NCBI GenBank assembly: GCA_029948255.1 | Contig: JALIZF010001423.1 | Span: 236,501-300,500, forward strand | From: Telmatactis stephensoni | Lineage: Eukaryota; Cnidaria; Anthozoa; Actiniaria; Isophelliidae | DNA length: 64,000 nucleotides | Reading direction: 5' to 3' | In this document: positions 60,944 through 64,000 of the stretch, in pieces | Layout: every line of letters starts with the position of its first letter | How positions within the stretch are numbered: the stretch's first letter is position 1 | The notes under the pieces: generated by a model | The model's database searches: none | Told to the model about the DNA's origin: nothing | What the model saw: the letters and a program-made list of their open reading frames with translations, nothing else | Program-made: the position numbers and the translations under genes

Positions 60944-61365
60944 ATAGGCCATATGCACTAACAGGTCACGTGACCCTATCTCCCCTAAATCAAGCAGTAC
61001 CGTCAAAATGAAATCCAGAAATAGAAAGAGCACTTCGATATTAGTAAAAGTGCAAAGTTTCGGTTTATAAGACGAATAAGAGAAAAAACGACAGCAAATT
61101 TAAGATTTGATATTTTCTTAAGATTCGTTCGAAAAAACACGTTCGATGGCATGAGCTTGCCATCCAACGCGTTTTTCAGAACGAATCTTAAGAAAATATC
61201 AAATCTTAAATTTACTGTCATTTCTCCTGTATTACATCATAGGAGCTGAAAATTTCCGCTTTTACTAATATCGAGGTGCTCTTTCTATTTCTGGCGTTCA
61301 TTTTGATGGTGCTGCTTGATTTAGGGGAGATAGGGTCACGTGACGTGTTAGTGCATATGGCCTAT
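60944..61365. mobile_element. Snap-back MITE inserted in the satellite
   Basis: ATAGGCCATATGCACTAACA is inverted as TGTTAGTGCATATGGCCTAT. Almost the whole 422 bases pair, including GTCACGTGAC and the inner AAGATTTGATATTTTCTTAA arms. Confidence 0.9.
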
Positions 61366-62157
61366 TCACAATTATTTTGTCATCAAAATATTTTGAATGC
61401 GAGCTGTGTTGTGAGCGCGCGAAGACATAATTAATTCAATTTACAATTATTTTGTCATCAAAGCACTTTGAATGCGCGCTGTCTTGTGAGCGAAAAGAAT
61501 ATTGATTCAATTTACAATTATTGATTCATCAAAACACTTTGATTGCGCGCTTTGTGGTTAGCGAAAGGATAATTTATTCAAATTACTATTATTTAGGCAT
61601 TCAAATTCTTTGAATGCGCGCTTTGTTGTGAGCGAAGAGATAATTAATCGAATTCACAATTATTCCGTCATCAAAACACTTTGAATGCGAGCTGTGTTGT
61701 GATCGAAGGGATAACTAATTGAATTTACAATTATTCCGTCATCACAATACTTTGAAGGTGGGCTGTGTTGTGAGCCAATTGATAATTTATTCTAATTACA
61801 ATTGTTTCAACATCAAAACACTTTGAATGCGCGCTGTGTTGTGAGCGAAAAGAATATTGATTCAATTGACAATTATTGCTTCATCAAAACACTTTGATTG
61901 CGCGTTTTGTGGTTAGCGAAAGGATAATTTATTCACATTACTATTATTTGGGCATCCAAATTCTTTGAATGCGCGCTGTGTTTTGATCGAAGGGATAACT
62001 AATTGAATTTACAATCATTGTGTCATCAAAATACTTTAAACGCGCGCTGTTGTGAGCGAAGAGATAATTAATGCAATTCACAATTATTCCGTCATCAAAA
62101 CACTTTGAATGCGGGTTTGTGGTGAGCGAAGGGATATTTTATTCAAATTACATTTAT

Positions 62158-62372
62158 GTTTTCCCCTGTCTGCGCCACACAAAACTATTAAGATGTGCTG
62201 CTGCTTTTCCTGAAGCTCGTTTACTGGGCAAGGCAATAACTCAAGACACCTGAGTTTGGAGTGTTATGGCTGTCGGCGAAGGGACCCACAGCCGCTTTAT
62301 TAAAACATCCAACATATAATACATTATGTTAAAATACGATATGATGCGGATGTACGTACGAAATCAATCACT
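62158..62372. other. Non-satellite insert within the array
   Basis: About 215 bases unrelated to the monomer, including CGCCACACAAAACTATTAAG. No terminal repeats or gene recognised. Confidence 0.6.
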
Positions 62373-64000
62373 TGGCTGTGTTGTGAGCGAAAGGATAATT
62401 TATTCAAATTACTATTATTTCGTCATCCAAATTCTTTGAATGCGCGATTTGTTGTGAGCGCGGGATAATTAATGCAATTCACAATTATTCCGTCATCAAA
62501 ACACTTTGAATGCGCGCTGTGTTGTGAGCGAAAAGATAATTGATGCGATTCACAATTATTCCGTCATCAAAACACTTTGAATGCGAGCTGTGTTGTGATC
62601 GAAGGGATAACTAATTGAATTTACAATCATTGTGTCATCAAAACACTTTGAATGCGCGCTGTGTTGTAAGCGAAAAGAATATTGATTCAATTTACAATTA
62701 TTGCTTCATCAAAACACTTTGATTGCGCGCTTTGTGGTTAGCGAAAGGATAATTTATTCAAATTACTATTATTTCGGCATTCAAATTCTTTGAATGCGCG
62801 CTTTGTTGTGAGCGAAGAGATAATTAATGGGATTCACAATTATTCCGTCATCAAAACACTTTGAATGCGCGCTGTGTTGTGAGCGAAGAGATAATTAATG
62901 GGACTCACAATTATTCCGTCATCAAAACACTTTGAATGCGCGCTTTGTTGTGAGCGAAGAGATAATTAATGGGATTCACAATTATTCCGTCATCAAAAAA
63001 CTTTGAATGCGCGCTTTGTTGTGAGCGAAGAGATAATTAATGGGATTCACAATTATTCCGTCATCAAAACACTTTGAATGCGCGCTGTGTTGTGAGCGAA
63101 GAGATAATTAATGCAATTCACAATTATTCCGTCATCAAAGCACTTTGAATGCGCGCTGTGTTGTGAGCGAATAGATAATTGATGCGATTCACAATTATTC
63201 CGTCATCAAAACACTTTGAATGCGAGCTGTGTTGTGATCGAAGGGATAACTAATTGAATTTACAATCATTGTGTCATCAAAACACGTTGAATGCGCGCTG
63301 TGTTTTAAGCGAAGGAAAATTAATTGAATTTACAATTATTCCGTCATCACAATACTTTAAAGGTGGCTGTGTTGTGAGCCAGTTGATAATTTATTCTAAT
63401 TACAATTGTTTCAACATCAAAACACTTTGAATGCGCGCTGTGTTGTGAGCGAAGAGATAATTAATGGGATTCACAATTATTCCGTCATCAAAACACTTTG
63501 AATGCGCGCTGTGTTGTGAGCGAAGAGATAATTAATGGGACTCACAATTATTCCGTCATCAAAACACTTTGAATGCGCGCTTTGTTGTGAGCGAAGAGAT
63601 AATTAATGGGATTCACAATTATTCCGTCATCAAAACACTTTGAATGCGCGCTGTGTTGTGAGCGAAGAGATAATTAATGCAATTCACAATTATTCCGTCA
63701 TCAAAGCACTTTGAATGCGCGCTGTGTTTTAAGCGAAGGAAAATTAATTGAATTTACAATTATTCCGTCATCACAATACTTTGAAGGTGGGCTGTGTTGT
63801 GAGCCAATTGATAATTTATTCTAATTACAATTGTTTCAACATCAAAACACTTTGAATGCGCGCTGTGTTGTGAGCGAAAAGAATATTGATTCAATTGACA
63901 ATTATTGCTTCATCAAAACACTTTGATTGCGCGTTTTGTGGTTAGCGAAAGGATAATTTATTCACATTACTATTATTTGGGCATCCAAATTCTTTGAATG

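Larger units (their letters stand above)
59575..64000. repeat. 71-bp satellite array with higher-order structure, runs off the window
   Basis: About 50 monomers built around TTTGAATGCGCGCTGTGTTG, then TGAGCGAAGAGATAATTAAT and an ACAATTATTCCGTCATCAAAA spacer. The left edge (59.6-60.4 kb) is more diverged than the right. Distinct monomer variants recur in the same order (for example the GAAGGTGGGC type, then the GAGCCAATTGATAA type, later the TTGCTTCATC, GGGCATCCAAATTC and CAATCATTGTGTC types) near 60.4-60.9, 61.7-62.05 and 63.3-64.0 kb. Two interruptions are described separately. Confidence 0.96.

Noticed and set aside
59575..64000. CRISPR-like array
   Set aside because: The repeats are contiguous 71-bp monomers with no unique spacers, in a eukaryotic genome; it is a satellite.

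Overview
The window looks like a piece of an animal nuclear genome: AT-rich, with split genes, GT-AG introns and many small transposons. The three clear genes (ADAMTS, RPS6KC1-like, kindlin) are metazoan. Their divergence from the human proteins, together with the abundant TTA/TAA-flanked MITEs and snap-back elements, suggests a marine invertebrate, most likely an anthozoan cnidarian. The taxon is an inference, not shown by the sequence. All exon models were read by eye from reading frame, splice sites and remembered family sequences; no search was run.

Layout. (1) 676-17181, + strand: 20 exons of an ADAMTS16/18-type secreted metalloprotease. The 5' end lies outside the window. Its largest intron holds an apparently intact LINE of the CR1/L2/Jockey type. 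(2) About 17.2-22.4 kb: transposon-rich intergenic DNA, including a three-level nest of elements (17.3-19.1 kb) and a 682-bp foldback element (20.0-20.7 kb). (3) About 22.5-23.85 kb: a CCAAT-rich, GC-rich stretch that may be a bidirectional promoter. A weakly supported small minus-strand gene with a duplicated exon lies on one side, and the candidate first exon of the next gene on the other. (4) 23737-39853, + strand: an RPS6KC1 (RSKL1) homologue with PX, MIT and pseudokinase parts. Its introns are full of MITEs, a 1.3-kb inverted-repeat element and a 22-bp minisatellite. (5) 40-43.8 kb: a convergent intergenic region made largely of MITEs. (6) 54979-43844, - strand: a complete 15-exon kindlin (fermitin) gene. 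Its introns carry a 55-bp minisatellite interrupted by a MITE, a second copy of a 1-kb dispersed repeat, SINE and LINE tails. (7) 55-59 kb: intergenic, with little recognisable. (8) About 59.57 kb to the window end: a 71-bp satellite array with a higher-order pattern, interrupted twice.

The genes do not form an operon. Their known roles are loosely related: kindlin activates integrins at adhesion sites, ADAMTS enzymes remodel extracellular matrix, and RPS6KC1 family proteins bind endosomal phosphoinositides. Any functional link from adjacency would be speculation. No wholly new system stands out. The most unusual signals are the nested elements with clean target-site duplications (one of them splitting an ORF), element insertions at splice signals, the higher-order satellite, and a serine at the kindlin position that is glutamine in the vertebrate integrin-binding QW motif.
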